Shown here piece after piece: positions 7,938 through 17,527 of a stretch of 64,000 bases of DNA; position 1 is the first letter of the stretch; each line of letters begins with the position of its first letter. The translations under genes were made by a program, and so were the position numbers. The notes under the pieces were generated by a model, which ran no database searches, had not been told where the DNA came from, and worked only from the letters and a program-made list of their open reading frames with translations. The DNA comes from Acidimicrobiia bacterium (GTDB lineage Bacteria > Actinomycetota > Acidimicrobiia > Acidimicrobiales > Aldehydirespiratoraceae): positions 126,655 through 190,654 of the forward strand of contig JAJEDD010000018.1 in NCBI GenBank assembly GCA_022821685.1, read 5' to 3'.

Positions 7938-8990
7938 GTGAGCACCGCCGAGGCGCAGCAGATCGTCGATCCCTTCGTGCCCGAGGGGGACTCGCGGTGG
8001 TACCGGGCCATGCGGCACTTCTGGCATCCCGTCGCCTACTCGAAGGATGTGGCCGAAGCTCAGATGGTCTCGGGCCGGCTGCTGGGCGAGCGCATCCTGG
8101 TCGTGCGCCACGAGGGCACGGTGCGGGCCTTCATGGACGTGTGCCGCCACAAGGGGGCGGCGCCCTCGCTGGGATGGGTGGAGAACGGGTGCATCAACTG
8201 CCCGTACCACGGCTGGGCCTACGACATGGACGGCACCCTGGTGTCGATCCCTTCGCGCCCCGAGCTCAACGGGGTGCTGCAGCTCGGGCTGGTCCGCTAC
8301 CTGTGCCGCGAGCGCTCGGGCCTGGTCTGGGTGAGCCTCAGCGACGAGCCGTGGGGCGATCCGCCCGGGATAGACGAGTGGGACGACCCGATCATGCGCT
8401 GGCAGACGCCCCCCAGCTACGACTGGGCCACCAGCTCGCCCCGGCGCCTGGAGAACTTCGTCGACTTCTCCCATTTCCCCTTCGTCCACGAGAACGTGCT
8501 CGGCACCAGGGACAAGGCCCGGATCGAGTCGCACGACGTGTGGCGGGAGGGCGGCTCGCTGCGCTTCGACAAGGTCTTCGTGGAGCCCAACGTCGATCGC
8601 ATGAAGGAACTGCTCGGCATCGACGACGACACCATGGCGGTGCGCAACTGGTACCGGCTCACCGTGCCCGGCTCGATCGCGCTGGTGCGGACCTTCCCCA
8701 ACGGCAGGCGCTACGCCCTCTACATGGTCACCGCGCCCACCGGCCTGGAGACGTGCCGGAACTTCTGGCACATCGGCGCCGACTTCGTGGACGCCCCCAG
8801 CGAGATGGACTTCCTGCTCGAGTTCGAGTACATGGTGCTCGACCAGGACCAGCCCATCGTCGAGTCGCAGTGGCCCGAGCACCTGCCCGACCGGCTCAAC
8901 GCCGAGACGTACGTGAAGGTGGCCGACGACGTGACCCTGGCCTACCGCAAGTGGCTGTTCGAGCTGGCCGAGGAACTTGAGCCGGGCTGA
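7938..8990 (+). CDS. Rieske non-heme iron oxygenase, alpha subunit (copy 1), 350 aa
   Basis: The Rieske [2Fe-2S] cluster is bound by C69-R-H71 and C88-P-Y-H91. The mononuclear iron site is ENFVDFSHFPFVH with H179 and H184; the third ligand is probably D304 in LDQDQPIVESQ. Size and single-subunit layout fit the VanA/NdmA-like group of O- and N-demethylases and hydroxylases. The GTG start at 7938 follows GAGAAGG. Two more copies occur at 19198 and 27740 and share the C-terminal QDxPIVESQ block. Electrons would come from a ferredoxin (18963) and a reductase not found in this window. Followed after 63 nt by an SDR gene. Demethylase is an inference from context; the substrate is unknown. Confidence 0.88.
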   Translation: MSTAEAQQIVDPFVPEGDSRWYRAMRHFWHPVAYSKDVAEAQMVSGRLLGERILVVRHEGTVRAFMDVCRHKGAAPSLGWVENGCINCPYHGWAYDMDGTLVSIPSRPELNGVLQLGLVRYLCRERSGLVWVSLSDEPWGDPPGIDEWDDPIMRWQTPPSYDWATSSPRRLENFVDFSHFPFVHENVLGTRDKARIESHDVWREGGSLRFDKVFVEPNVDRMKELLGIDDDTMAVRNWYRLTVPGSIALVRTFPNGRRYALYMVTAPTGLETCRNFWHIGADFVDAPSEMDFLLEFEYMVLDQDQPIVESQWPEHLPDRLNAETYVKVADDVTLAYRKWLFELAEELEPG

Positions 8991-9053
8991 GCCGCTCAAC
9001 GGCCGATGTCACACCACTGAACTAGACCGCAGACGATCCAGGGAGGAGCAACG

Positions 9054-9806
9054 ATGGGACTGCTCGACAGAAAGGTGATCATCGTCACCGGCGGGGCCAA
9101 GGGCATCGGCCTGGCCTACTGCCGCGGGCTGGCCGCCGAGGGCGCGGCCGTGGTGGTGGCCGACTTGAGCGACGGCGGCGACGTGGTGGCCGAGCTCGAG
9201 GCATCCGGCGCCTCGGCGATGTCGCTGCAGGTGGACGTCTCCGATGCAGCCCAGACCGAGGCGATGGCCGCAGCCGCCGTCGACGCCTACGGCCGCATCG
9301 ACGGACTGGTCAACAACGCCGCCTTCTACATGGCCGCCACCCGGGCCCCGATGGAGGATCTGCCGCCCGACGAGTGGGACCTGTGCTTCGCTGTGAACGT
9401 GAGGGGGCCGTGGCTGTGCTCCCGGGCGGTGTCACCGACCATGAGGGCCCAGGGCAGCGGCCGGATCGTCAACATCGCCTCCATGACCGTCAACGACGGC
9501 ACCCCGGGCTTCCTGCACTATGTGGCGTCGAAGTCGGCCATCTGGGGGCTGACCCGGGCCATGTCGCGCGAGCTGGGAGGATCGGGAATCGCAGTGAACA
9601 CGATCACGCCCGACTACATCCCCCATGACGACGCCTACTCCAGCGTCCAGCCCGAAGTGGATGTGGCCATCCAGGCTCGGCGGGCGTTCAAGCGGACCCA
9701 GGTTCCCGAGGACATGGTCGGCACCCTCGTGTATCTGATGAGCCCGCTGTCGGAATTCGTGACCGGCCAGAACATCTGGGTGAACGGCGGATCGGGGTTC
9801 CACTAG
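9054..9806 (+). CDS. Short-chain dehydrogenase/reductase (SDR), 250 aa
   Basis: Classical SDR: NAD(P)-binding TGGAKGIG at residues 12-19, NNAA in the central strand, and catalytic Y156-x3-K160 (HYVASK). It ends in GQNIWVNGGSGFH, the usual SDR C-terminus. Asp in VVVADLSD at the end of the second strand suggests NAD rather than NADP preference. Good GGGAGGA ribosome site 5 nt before ATG. It closes the first part of the cassette (Rieske-SDR) and has a close paralogue at 33945. Probably oxidises an alcohol or hemiaminal-derived intermediate. Confidence 0.9.
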   Translation: MGLLDRKVIIVTGGAKGIGLAYCRGLAAEGAAVVVADLSDGGDVVAELEASGASAMSLQVDVSDAAQTEAMAAAAVDAYGRIDGLVNNAAFYMAATRAPMEDLPPDEWDLCFAVNVRGPWLCSRAVSPTMRAQGSGRIVNIASMTVNDGTPGFLHYVASKSAIWGLTRAMSRELGGSGIAVNTITPDYIPHDDAYSSVQPEVDVAIQARRAFKRTQVPEDMVGTLVYLMSPLSEFVTGQNIWVNGGSGFH

Positions 9807-9902
9807 TGTTCGGCCCCGCTCGCCAAAGTGGCGTGTCGCTATCCAGTCCCAGAAGGGTAAGTTCCATCGGGTTCTGACAGTCCCACAAGGAGGGATACAA
9901 CA

Positions 9903-11273
9903 ATGAAACGAACGATCTTCCGCATCGCGGTGGCCATGGCCGTGGTTGCGTCGCTGGCCGCCTGCGGCAGCGACGACGACCCGGCGCCCGCGTCGAGCGG
10001 CACGGATGACGCGGCCGTAGCGGCCGCCGAAGCCGAGACCGCCGCGGCGCAGGCCGAGGCCGCGGAGGCGCAGGCCGCCGCCGACGCCGCGGCCGCCGAG
10101 GCTGACGCCGCCGAGGCCGAGGCCAAGGCCGCCGCTGACGCCGCCGCCATCGCCGAGGCCGAGGCCGCCGCAGCCGCCGCCGCGCTGGAGGCCGCCGCAG
10201 CCGAGGGCGCCGCAGTCGCCGAACTCGAGGCCGAGCTCGCCGCCGCGGAGGAGGCCGCCGCCGAGGCTGAGGCCAAGGCCGCCGAGGCCGCCGCCGCGGC
10301 TGAGGAGGCTGCCGCCGAGCAGGCCGCCGCCGCCCCCAGCGAGATCGACATGGCCATGCTGGTCGTGGGCACCAAGGAAGAGGGCTGGTACGCCACCTTC
10401 ATCGACAGCGTCAACCGCGTGTCGGAGTCCAACAAGTACGGCATCAAGGTCAACCTCGAGATCCTCGAGGGAATCCCGTTCGCCGAGGGCGAGCGGGTCA
10501 TCCGCGAGCTGGCCCAGGAGGGCATCTACGAGATCATCGTGGGCCACAGCACCTTCGTCGACGGCGTGGCCGCCAACAAGGCCGACTACCCCGACACCCT
10601 GTTCGTCTACTCGGGCTCGGGCAACGACGACCACGAGGGAGGCGACAACGCCTACTGGATCGACGTGTTCATCCACGAGCCCGCCTACCTCGCGGGGATC
10701 ATCGCAGGCATGACGACCGAGACCAACAAGATCAGCGGCGTGGCCGCCTTCCCGTTCCCGAACGTGAACGCTCCGCTCAACGCCTTCGTCGACGGCGCCC
10801 GCTCCGTCAACCCCGACATCGAGGTGGCCGGCGTGGCCTACATCGAGAGCTGGTTCGACCCGGCCACCGCGTCGAGCGCGGCGGCTGCTCAGATCGCCAA
10901 CGGCTCCGACGTGATCTACGCCGAGCGCTTCGGACCGTTCGCCGCGGCCGAGGACGCGGGCAACGTGCGCGCCGTCGGTCACTTCACCGACCAGCTGAGC
11001 CTGTCGCCGGTGGTGCTGACCAGCGCGGTCGCGCAGTGGGACACCGCCTTCAGCGACGTGCTCGACGCCTGGTACGACTACACCGTGCACGGCGTGCCCT
11101 ACAACTCGCCGCCCCAGCGCATCGTCTACCAGTCGATGGTGGACGACGGCTCCTCTCTGGGCGCCATCGCCGACGACGTTCCCGCCGACGTGCGGGCCGC
11201 GGTGGAGGAGGCCCGAGCGCAGATCCTCGCCGGCGAGCTTGTCGTGCCCCTCAAGTTCGACGCGTTCGAGTAA
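9903..11273 (+). CDS. BMP-family ABC transporter substrate-binding lipoprotein with long Ala/Glu tether, 456 aa
   Basis: Residues 1-21 are a lipoprotein signal with lipobox LAAC (C21). Residues ~36-144 are almost only Ala, Glu, Asp, Gln and Lys, predicted as one long helix or coiled coil. From ~147 the BMP fold begins (DMAMLVVGTKEEGWYATFIDS), with FVYSGSGNDDHEGG, EPAYLAGIIAGM, VAAFPFPNVNAP and SWFDPATASSAAAAQI. BMP/PnrA-type proteins bind purine nucleosides in the families studied. AAGGAGG precedes ATG 9903 by 9 nt. It heads the operon SBP-ATPase-permease-permease-molybdenum hydroxylase. The tether is far longer than in usual BMP lipoproteins. Confidence 0.9.
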   Translation: MKRTIFRIAVAMAVVASLAACGSDDDPAPASSGTDDAAVAAAEAETAAAQAEAAEAQAAADAAAAEADAAEAEAKAAADAAAIAEAEAAAAAAALEAAAAEGAAVAELEAELAAAEEAAAEAEAKAAEAAAAAEEAAAEQAAAAPSEIDMAMLVVGTKEEGWYATFIDSVNRVSESNKYGIKVNLEILEGIPFAEGERVIRELAQEGIYEIIVGHSTFVDGVAANKADYPDTLFVYSGSGNDDHEGGDNAYWIDVFIHEPAYLAGIIAGMTTETNKISGVAAFPFPNVNAPLNAFVDGARSVNPDIEVAGVAYIESWFDPATASSAAAAQIANGSDVIYAERFGPFAAAEDAGNVRAVGHFTDQLSLSPVVLTSAVAQWDTAFSDVLDAWYDYTVHGVPYNSPPQRIVYQSMVDDGSSLGAIADDVPADVRAAVEEARAQILAGELVVPLKFDAFE

Positions 11274-11329
11274 GCGGCCGAACGGTCAATCGGCCCGCTA
11301 GCGACGAACCGACGAACGGCAGCGTGCCG

Positions 11330-12877
11330 ATGGACACAACACCGGTGACCGCGCCGGGGAATGACATTCTCGTCGCCGAAGAGGTGACGAAGGTCTTCCC
11401 CGGCGTGATCGCCAACGACGCGGTCAACCTCAACGTCCGCCGTGGCGAGATCCACTGCCTGCTCGGCGAGAACGGTGCGGGCAAGACCACCCTCGCCGAC
11501 ATCCTCTATGGCGTGTACCGGCCCGACGACGGCCGGGTGCTGCTCAACGGCGAGCCGCTGGATCTGCATTCACCCCGCGACGCCATCGAGGCCGGCATCG
11601 GCATGGTGCATCAGCACTTCGAGCTGGTGCCGCCGATGTCGGTGATCGAGAACGTGGTGATCGGCACCGGGGCCAAGCAGTGGCTCGATCTCAGCGAGGC
11701 CCGGCGCCGCCTCGAGGAGTTCTTCGCCGACTACGACGTGGAGATCGACCCCGACGCCGAGGTCGGACGGCTGTCGGTGGGCGAGCAGCAGTGGGTGGAG
11801 ATCTTCAAGACCCTCTACTTCGGCGTCGAGATCCTGATCCTCGACGAACCCACTGCGGTGCTCACCCCCCAGGGTGTCGATGAGCTGTTCCGGATCCTGC
11901 GACAGATGCGCGACGAGGGTCTGACCATAATTCTGATCACCCACAAGCTGCGCGAGGTCATCGCGCTGTCGGACCGGGTGACGGTGCTGCGCCGCGGCGA
12001 GGTGGTCGGCACGGTCAACACCGCCGATGTGGAACAGCGCGACCTGGCCCGCATGATGGTCGGGCGCGACGTGCTGATGCAGGCCGACAAGGCCCAGCAC
12101 GACACCGGCGAGGTCGTGCTGAAGATCGACGACATCCATCTCGCCTCCGACACCGGCCGCGGCTCGCTCAAGGGGCTGTCGCTCGATGTGCGCGGCGGTG
12201 AGATCCTCGGCATCGCCGGCGTGTCGGGCAACGGGCAGAACGCCCTGTTCGACGCCGTGGTGGGCGTGCGCCATCCCGAGCAGGGGACGATCCGCATCGC
12301 CGACGCGGACACCACCCACGCACCGCCGCACAAGGTGGCGCTGCAAGGGGTGGCCAGCGTGCCCGGCGACCGCATCGCGCAGGGCCTGATGATGGACTTC
12401 AGCGTCAAGGAGAACCTGATTCTGGGCAACCAGCGGGCGCGGCGGTTCGCGCGTGCGGGAGTGCTGAACCGCGCCGAGATCGACCGCTTCGCCGACGAGT
12501 CCATCGAGCATTTCGAGATCAAGACGCCGTCCGCGTCGCAGACCACCAGCACCCTCTCGGGCGGCAACCTGCAGAAGATCATCATGGCCCGCGAACTCTC
12601 CGGCGAGCCCCGGCTGATCATCGTGCACCAGCCGACCCGCGGCCTCGACATCGCCGCCAGCGAGTACGTGCGCCGACGCCTCATCGAAGAGCGTGACCGG
12701 GGCGTGGCGGTGCTGTTGATGTCGGAGGACCTCGACGAGATCTTCCAGCTCTCGGACCGGATCGCGGTGATCTACGACGGGCGCATCGACTATGTGGCCG
12801 AGCCCGAGGCGACGTCGCTGGAGGAGATCGGCCTCTACATGGCCGGCGTGGTCGAAGCGGCTGGAGCGGCGCCATGA
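11330..12877 (+). CDS. BMP-type ABC importer ATPase with two nucleotide-binding domains, 515 aa
   Basis: NupO/YufO-like double ATPase. NBD1 has Walker A GENGAGKT (46-53), signature LSVGEQQWVEI, Walker B LILDEPTAV. NBD2 has a degenerate P-loop GVSGNGQN lacking GKT, but keeps LSGGNLQKI and IIVHQPTRGLD, as in sugar/nucleoside importers of this class. I chose ATG 11330 (in-frame GTG 11324 is possible); upstream codons in this frame have no similarity. The stop overlaps the next start (ATGA at 12874). Energises uptake with permeases at 12874 and 14073. Paralogue at 24076. Confidence 0.92.
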   Translation: MDTTPVTAPGNDILVAEEVTKVFPGVIANDAVNLNVRRGEIHCLLGENGAGKTTLADILYGVYRPDDGRVLLNGEPLDLHSPRDAIEAGIGMVHQHFELVPPMSVIENVVIGTGAKQWLDLSEARRRLEEFFADYDVEIDPDAEVGRLSVGEQQWVEIFKTLYFGVEILILDEPTAVLTPQGVDELFRILRQMRDEGLTIILITHKLREVIALSDRVTVLRRGEVVGTVNTADVEQRDLARMMVGRDVLMQADKAQHDTGEVVLKIDDIHLASDTGRGSLKGLSLDVRGGEILGIAGVSGNGQNALFDAVVGVRHPEQGTIRIADADTTHAPPHKVALQGVASVPGDRIAQGLMMDFSVKENLILGNQRARRFARAGVLNRAEIDRFADESIEHFEIKTPSASQTTSTLSGGNLQKIIMARELSGEPRLIIVHQPTRGLDIAASEYVRRRLIEERDRGVAVLLMSEDLDEIFQLSDRIAVIYDGRIDYVAEPEATSLEEIGLYMAGVVEAAGAAP

Positions 12878-14067
12878 GCGACTCCGGAACGTCGCAGCAA
12901 GCCGACGAAGCGGCGGGTTCCGCCGGCGGTTCGCCGCCTCGCGGGCGCGACCTGCGCACCGCGCTAATGCAGCCCGACGGCTGGCGCCTCGAGCGCCGCC
13001 TCGAAGTGCGTCCCACCTACGAGCTCTACGCCACGGTGATCGCGCTGGCCATCACCGCCGTGCTGATCGGCCTGCTGGTGCTGCTCGTGGGCGTGTCGCC
13101 GTTCGACGCCTTCTCGTCGCTGTACGAAGGCGCCTTCGGCGACCGCGAGTCGGCACTCGAGACGCTGGTGCAGAGCACTCCGCTGATCCTCACCGGGCTC
13201 GCCGCGGCGGTGGCCTTCCGCGCCGGGGTGTGGAACATCGGCGGCCAGGGCCAGTTCATCGCCGGAGCGATCGGCACGTTCTTCGTCTACGACATGTTCC
13301 CGGGCCTTCCGGCGCCGTTGCTGATCGTGGCCATGCTGGTGGGGGCTGCGGTGTTCGGGGCGATCTGGGCCACGGTCGCGAGCGTTCTGCTGGTGCGTTA
13401 CAACACCAACGAGATCCTCACCACGGTGATGCTCAACTTTGTCATCGACTACTTCTTGTCGTGGCTGCTTTCGGGGGTATGGCAGGCCAGCAATACCCCC
13501 TATTCGCAGACCGAGCGGATGGCCGAGAACACCTACCTGCCCCGCTTCTTCGACGACAGCCGCCTGCACTGGGGCTTCGCCATCGCGCTGATAGCCGCAG
13601 CATTCGTCCACTTCATGATGCGCCGGACATCGATGGGATTCGAGTTTCGCGCCATAGGGGTCAACAAGCGGGCCGCGTCCTACAAGGGCATCAACACCGC
13701 AGTCTCCATCGTGGCGGTGATGGCGGTCTCGGGTGCGCTGGCCGGTCTGGCCGGCGCGGGCGAACTGCTCGGCCTGCACCATCGCATCAACTTCGAGTTC
13801 GGCGAGCAGCAGATCGGCTTCACCGGCATCATCATCGCCCTGGTGGCCCGGCTGCATCCTGTGGGGGTCATAGCCGTGGCCATAGCCTTCGCCGGCCTGG
13901 TCAACGGCGCCACCCAGATGCAGATCAGCACCGGCATCCCGGCCGCGCTGGTGACCGTCATCGAGGGAGTCGCACTAGTGCTGGTGCTGGTGGCCGCGGT
14001 GGCCTGCCGCTACCGGCTGCGCCGGGGCGCCGTTCACGCCGATGAGTCCGCGGAAGGCTCGGAGTAG
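12874..14067 (+). CDS. ABC transporter permease (BMP/nucleoside type), subunit 1, 397 aa
   Basis: Inner-membrane permease of the BPD_transp_2 family (NupP-like). An extended hydrophilic N-terminus (~45 residues) precedes about ten hydrophobic segments; family motifs GLAAAVAFRAGVWNIGGQGQF, NTNEILTTVMLNF and ALAGLAGAGELLG are present. Starts within the ATPase stop (ATGA) and is followed after 5 nt by the second permease. Together the two permeases form the channel of the importer. Paralogue at 25614. Confidence 0.9.
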   Translation: MSDSGTSQQADEAAGSAGGSPPRGRDLRTALMQPDGWRLERRLEVRPTYELYATVIALAITAVLIGLLVLLVGVSPFDAFSSLYEGAFGDRESALETLVQSTPLILTGLAAAVAFRAGVWNIGGQGQFIAGAIGTFFVYDMFPGLPAPLLIVAMLVGAAVFGAIWATVASVLLVRYNTNEILTTVMLNFVIDYFLSWLLSGVWQASNTPYSQTERMAENTYLPRFFDDSRLHWGFAIALIAAAFVHFMMRRTSMGFEFRAIGVNKRAASYKGINTAVSIVAVMAVSGALAGLAGAGELLGLHHRINFEFGEQQIGFTGIIIALVARLHPVGVIAVAIAFAGLVNGATQMQISTGIPAALVTVIEGVALVLVLVAAVACRYRLRRGAVHADESAEGSE

Positions 14068-14072
14068 CGGCC

Positions 14073-15020
14073 ATGGAGGACTTCTTCACCTACTCGGTGA
14101 TCTTGGGGATCTTCGTGGCCACCGTGAAGATCGCCACCCCGCTTCTGATCGCGGCCACCGGCGAGCTGGTGGCGGAGAGCAGCGGGATCCTGAACCTGAG
14201 CCTCGAGGGGACCATGACCATCGGCGCCTTCACCGGGTTCCTGGTCGCCAACGAGACCGGAAGCCTCTGGCTGGGCCTGCTGGGCGCCGCGGCCGGCGGG
14301 GCCGCCCTGGGTCTGCTGATGGCGGTGATGACCGCCACCGTCAAGGTCAACCAGGTGGTCGCCGGCCTGGCCCTCAACATTCTGGGGCTCGGGGGCGCGT
14401 TCTTCTGGTACCGCTCCGTCTACGACGAGGGCGGCGCCGTCGCCCTGCCCACCGTGGACCGGTTCGAGACCGTGGCCGTGCCGCTGCTCTCGGAGATCCC
14501 TGCACTCGGTGAGGTCTTCTTCGATCAGCACTGGCTGACCTATTTCGCCGTGGTGATGGTTCCGCTGACCTTCGTGTTCCTGTACCGCACCAAGTACGGA
14601 CTGGAGCTGCGCAGCATCGGCCACAACCCCGAGGCGTGCGACATGCGCGGAGTGGGCATCATCTCGCGCCAGTACACCGCGGTGATCTACGGGGGCGTGA
14701 TGGCCGGACTCGGCGGTGCCTTCCTGTCGCTGTCGGAGGCCGGCCAGTTCTTCCCCGACATCATCGCGGGCCGGGGCTGGATCGCGCTGGCCATCGTGAT
14801 ATTCGGCAACTGGCGGGCCTCGTGGATCCTCGTCGGCTCGCTGCTGTTCGGGTTCCTGGAGGCCACCCAGCTGTCGCTGCAGGCCCAGGACGTCAACCTG
14901 CCGTACCAGCTGCTGCTGGCCCTGCCTTTCATCCTGACCATCGCCGCGCTGGTGTTCAACCGCAGCCGCTCCAGGGTGCCATTGGCGCTGACCATCCCCT
15001 ATCACCGGGGCGAGAGGTGA
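14073..15020 (+). CDS. ABC transporter permease (BMP/nucleoside type), subunit 2, 315 aa
   Basis: NupQ-like permease: hydrophobic throughout, with the family motifs IATPLLIAATGELVAESSGILNL near the N-terminus, GLELRSIGHNPEACDMRGV in the middle and GRGWIALAIVIFGNWR near the C-terminus. Ends FNRSRSRVPLALTIPYHRGER. Five nt downstream of subunit 1; its TGA overlaps a short GTG ORF and the molybdenum hydroxylase large subunit starts 27 nt later, so transport and oxidation are in one transcript. Paralogue at 26764. Confidence 0.9.
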   Translation: MEDFFTYSVILGIFVATVKIATPLLIAATGELVAESSGILNLSLEGTMTIGAFTGFLVANETGSLWLGLLGAAAGGAALGLLMAVMTATVKVNQVVAGLALNILGLGGAFFWYRSVYDEGGAVALPTVDRFETVAVPLLSEIPALGEVFFDQHWLTYFAVVMVPLTFVFLYRTKYGLELRSIGHNPEACDMRGVGIISRQYTAVIYGGVMAGLGGAFLSLSEAGQFFPDIIAGRGWIALAIVIFGNWRASWILVGSLLFGFLEATQLSLQAQDVNLPYQLLLALPFILTIAALVFNRSRSRVPLALTIPYHRGER

Positions 15021-15047
15021 GCTTGCGTTCGCTCGGGAGTTGATCCG

Positions 15048-17474
15048 ATGAGCCTCGACATAGATCCCCGGATCCGCCACCGCACCCGCCACATCGGACG
15101 CTCGGTGCCCCGCCGTGAGGATCGGGGCCCGCTCACCGGCGCCAGCCGCTACGTGGCCGACATCAAGATCGGCGGGATGCTCGAGGCGGCCTTCGTGCGC
15201 AGCGTCGAGGCCCACGCCCGGATCGTGTCCATCGACACGTCGCAGGCCGAGGCGCTCGACGGCGTGGAGGCCGTGTTCGTGGCCGCCGACCTCGCCGACG
15301 TGAAGTCCTTCCCCGACTACATCTCCTATATCGGCTCGGTGCGCCAGCGCCCTTTGGCCTCCGACCGGGTGCGCTACGTGGGAGCGGCCTACGCCGCGGT
15401 GGTCGCCTCCGACCGCTACGTCGCCGAGGACGCCGCCGCGCTGGTGGCGGCCGGAACCGTCTACGAGCCGCTCGCCGCCGTCGCCGACCTCGACCAGGCC
15501 ATGGCCCCCGACGCGGTGAGGCTCTTCGACCACTGGGACAGCAACATCTCGGTGGACGTGAACCCGTCGCGGCCCGAGGTGGACCGGGCCTTCGCCGAGG
15601 CCGACCACACCTTCGCCGAGACCTACACCAGCCAGCGCCAGACCGGGCTGCCGATGGAGACCCGGGGGGTGGTGGCCGACCCGTCCGACGGGAACCTCAC
15701 GGTGTGGACGTCCACGCAGAGCCCCCACATGGTGCGCACCGCCGTCGCGCTGATGCTGGGCGTGCCCGAGCCGCAGGTCAGGGTGATCCATCCGACGGTC
15801 GGGGGCGGATTCGGCACCAAGACCCACACCTACCCCGAGGACGTGGTGGTGCCCTGGATGGCCCGCCGCCTCGGCCGGCCCGTGCGCTGGATCGAGGACC
15901 GCGCCGAGAACCTGGTGGCGTCGGCGCACGCCCGCGAGCAGCGCCACGACGTCGAGGTCGCCTACGACGACGACGGCACCATCCGCGCTGTGCGCTGCAC
16001 GTCAATCTTGGACATGGGCTCGGGCGAGATCTTCATGCCCGGCACCGCTCCCGTGTTCGTCACCAACGCCTGCATCACCGGCGGCTACGACTTCGCGAAC
16101 ATGGCCGCCCGCACGGTGGGCGTGGTGACCAACAAGACGCCCTCGGGGGCCTACCGCGGCTTCGGCATCCCCGAGGGCGCGTTCGTGATGGAGCGGATCA
16201 TCGACCGGGTGGCCCGCCTCACCGGCACCGACCGGGTGGAGTTGCGGCGGCGCATGCTGTTGCGGCCCGGCCAGACCCCGTATGTGATGCACGGCGGCGG
16301 GCGGCTCGACTCTGGATCACACCGCCAGTCCTTCGAGCAGGCCCTGCCCGACGCCCTCGCCGCGCTGGCCCGGGCCCGGGCCCGCCACGCCGGCGACGAC
16401 GATGTGCGCGTCGGCGTCGGCTACTGCAACTATGTGGAGCCGACCTCGCCGAGCTACCACCTCACCACCGGCCACTGGGGCGGCCACGACTCGGCCACGG
16501 TGCGGGTCGATCCCGACGGGTCGGTGCGGGTCGCGGCCGGCCTCAGCGCCATGGGCCAGGGTGCGGAGACCGTCGCCGCGCAGCTCGCCGCCGACGCGCT
16601 GGGAGTGTTGCCCGAGCAGGTGACGGTGGTGCTCGGCGACACCGAGCGCGCCCCCTACGGCCTGGGCTCGTGGGGAAGCCGGGGCGCGATGATGCTGGCC
16701 GGGGGAGTGCTGATGGCCTCCGAGCGGCTCATGGACAAGGCCCGCCGGATCGCTGCGCATCTGCTGGAGGCCGACGACTCCGACATCGTGCTCACCGACG
16801 GCGCCTTCCATGTGGCCGGCAGCCCCGCGCCCTCGGTGAGCTGGGCCGAGGTGGGCACCACCGCCTGGGTCAGGACGGTGGACCTGCCCGAGGGAGTCGA
16901 GGCCGGCCTGGAGACCTCGGGCTTCTACCATCCCGAGAACCTCAAGCACCACCTCGACGCCGACGGGCGGATCAACGCGGCGGCCAGCTGGGCCAACGGC
17001 ACCCACATCGCCATCGTCAGCGTGAGGGTCAGCACCGGCGAAGTGAGCGTGGAGGACTACATCGTGGTGCACGACTGCGGCACCGTCATCAACCCCGCCC
17101 TGGTGGACGGCCAAGTCCATGGGGGAGTGGTGCAGGGCCTCGCCGGCGCCCTGTACGAGCACTTCCAATACGACCCCGACACCGCCCAGCCCAAGTTCTC
17201 GTCGTTCATGGACTACCTGGTGCCCACCTGCGCCGAGACGCCGCCCATGACCGTCGGCCACCGGGAGTCGCCCCCGCCGGACCAGCCGCTGGGGGTCAAG
17301 GGCTGCGGCGAGGGCGGCACGGTGGGACCGCCCGCGGCGGTGGCCGGCGCGGTCAGCGACGCCCTCGCTGACTGGGACATCGACCTGACCGCCTGTCCGG
17401 TGACGCCGGTGGCGGTGCGAGCCGCGGTCCGCGCCGCCGAAACCGCCGGCCGAGGCCCCAGAGGCAGCCGATGA
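15048..17474 (+). CDS. Molybdenum hydroxylase large subunit (xanthine dehydrogenase/CoxL family), cassette 1, 808 aa
   Basis: Molybdopterin-binding catalytic subunit. Domain a/b-hammerhead at ~10-130, then the Mo-binding domain with VGGGFGTKTHTYPED, the loop GAYRGFGIPEGAF, the Gln-containing MGQGAETV, and the C-terminal catalytic-Glu motif GVKGCGEGGTVGPP. The loop is AYRGFG, not the AYXCSFR of form I CO dehydrogenase, so a purine or N-heterocycle hydroxylase is more likely than CO oxidation. Gene order here is large-medium-small. The stop is ATGA-coupled to a mini-ORF chain before the medium subunit. Paralogue at 30189. Confidence 0.9.
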   Translation: MSLDIDPRIRHRTRHIGRSVPRREDRGPLTGASRYVADIKIGGMLEAAFVRSVEAHARIVSIDTSQAEALDGVEAVFVAADLADVKSFPDYISYIGSVRQRPLASDRVRYVGAAYAAVVASDRYVAEDAAALVAAGTVYEPLAAVADLDQAMAPDAVRLFDHWDSNISVDVNPSRPEVDRAFAEADHTFAETYTSQRQTGLPMETRGVVADPSDGNLTVWTSTQSPHMVRTAVALMLGVPEPQVRVIHPTVGGGFGTKTHTYPEDVVVPWMARRLGRPVRWIEDRAENLVASAHAREQRHDVEVAYDDDGTIRAVRCTSILDMGSGEIFMPGTAPVFVTNACITGGYDFANMAARTVGVVTNKTPSGAYRGFGIPEGAFVMERIIDRVARLTGTDRVELRRRMLLRPGQTPYVMHGGGRLDSGSHRQSFEQALPDALAALARARARHAGDDDVRVGVGYCNYVEPTSPSYHLTTGHWGGHDSATVRVDPDGSVRVAAGLSAMGQGAETVAAQLAADALGVLPEQVTVVLGDTERAPYGLGSWGSRGAMMLAGGVLMASERLMDKARRIAAHLLEADDSDIVLTDGAFHVAGSPAPSVSWAEVGTTAWVRTVDLPEGVEAGLETSGFYHPENLKHHLDADGRINAAASWANGTHIAIVSVRVSTGEVSVEDYIVVHDCGTVINPALVDGQVHGGVVQGLAGALYEHFQYDPDTAQPKFSSFMDYLVPTCAETPPMTVGHRESPPPDQPLGVKGCGEGGTVGPPAAVAGAVSDALADWDIDLTACPVTPVAVRAAVRAAETAGRGPRGSR

Positions 17475-17527
17475 TGCTGGCGTTGAACACGGGGCGCCTC
17501 GGCGGCGGGAAGGGCCCGACATCGTGA
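17471..17527 (+). other. Bridging mini-ORF 1 (18 codons) after the large subunit
   Basis: ATG 17471 overlaps the large-subunit stop (ATGA). The frame runs 18 codons and ends at TGA 17525-17527, overlapping GTG 17524 of mini-ORF 2. Its peptide ends GGGKGPTS, identical to the end of mini-ORF 2. No domain. Probably part of a termination-reinitiation chain. Confidence 0.4.
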
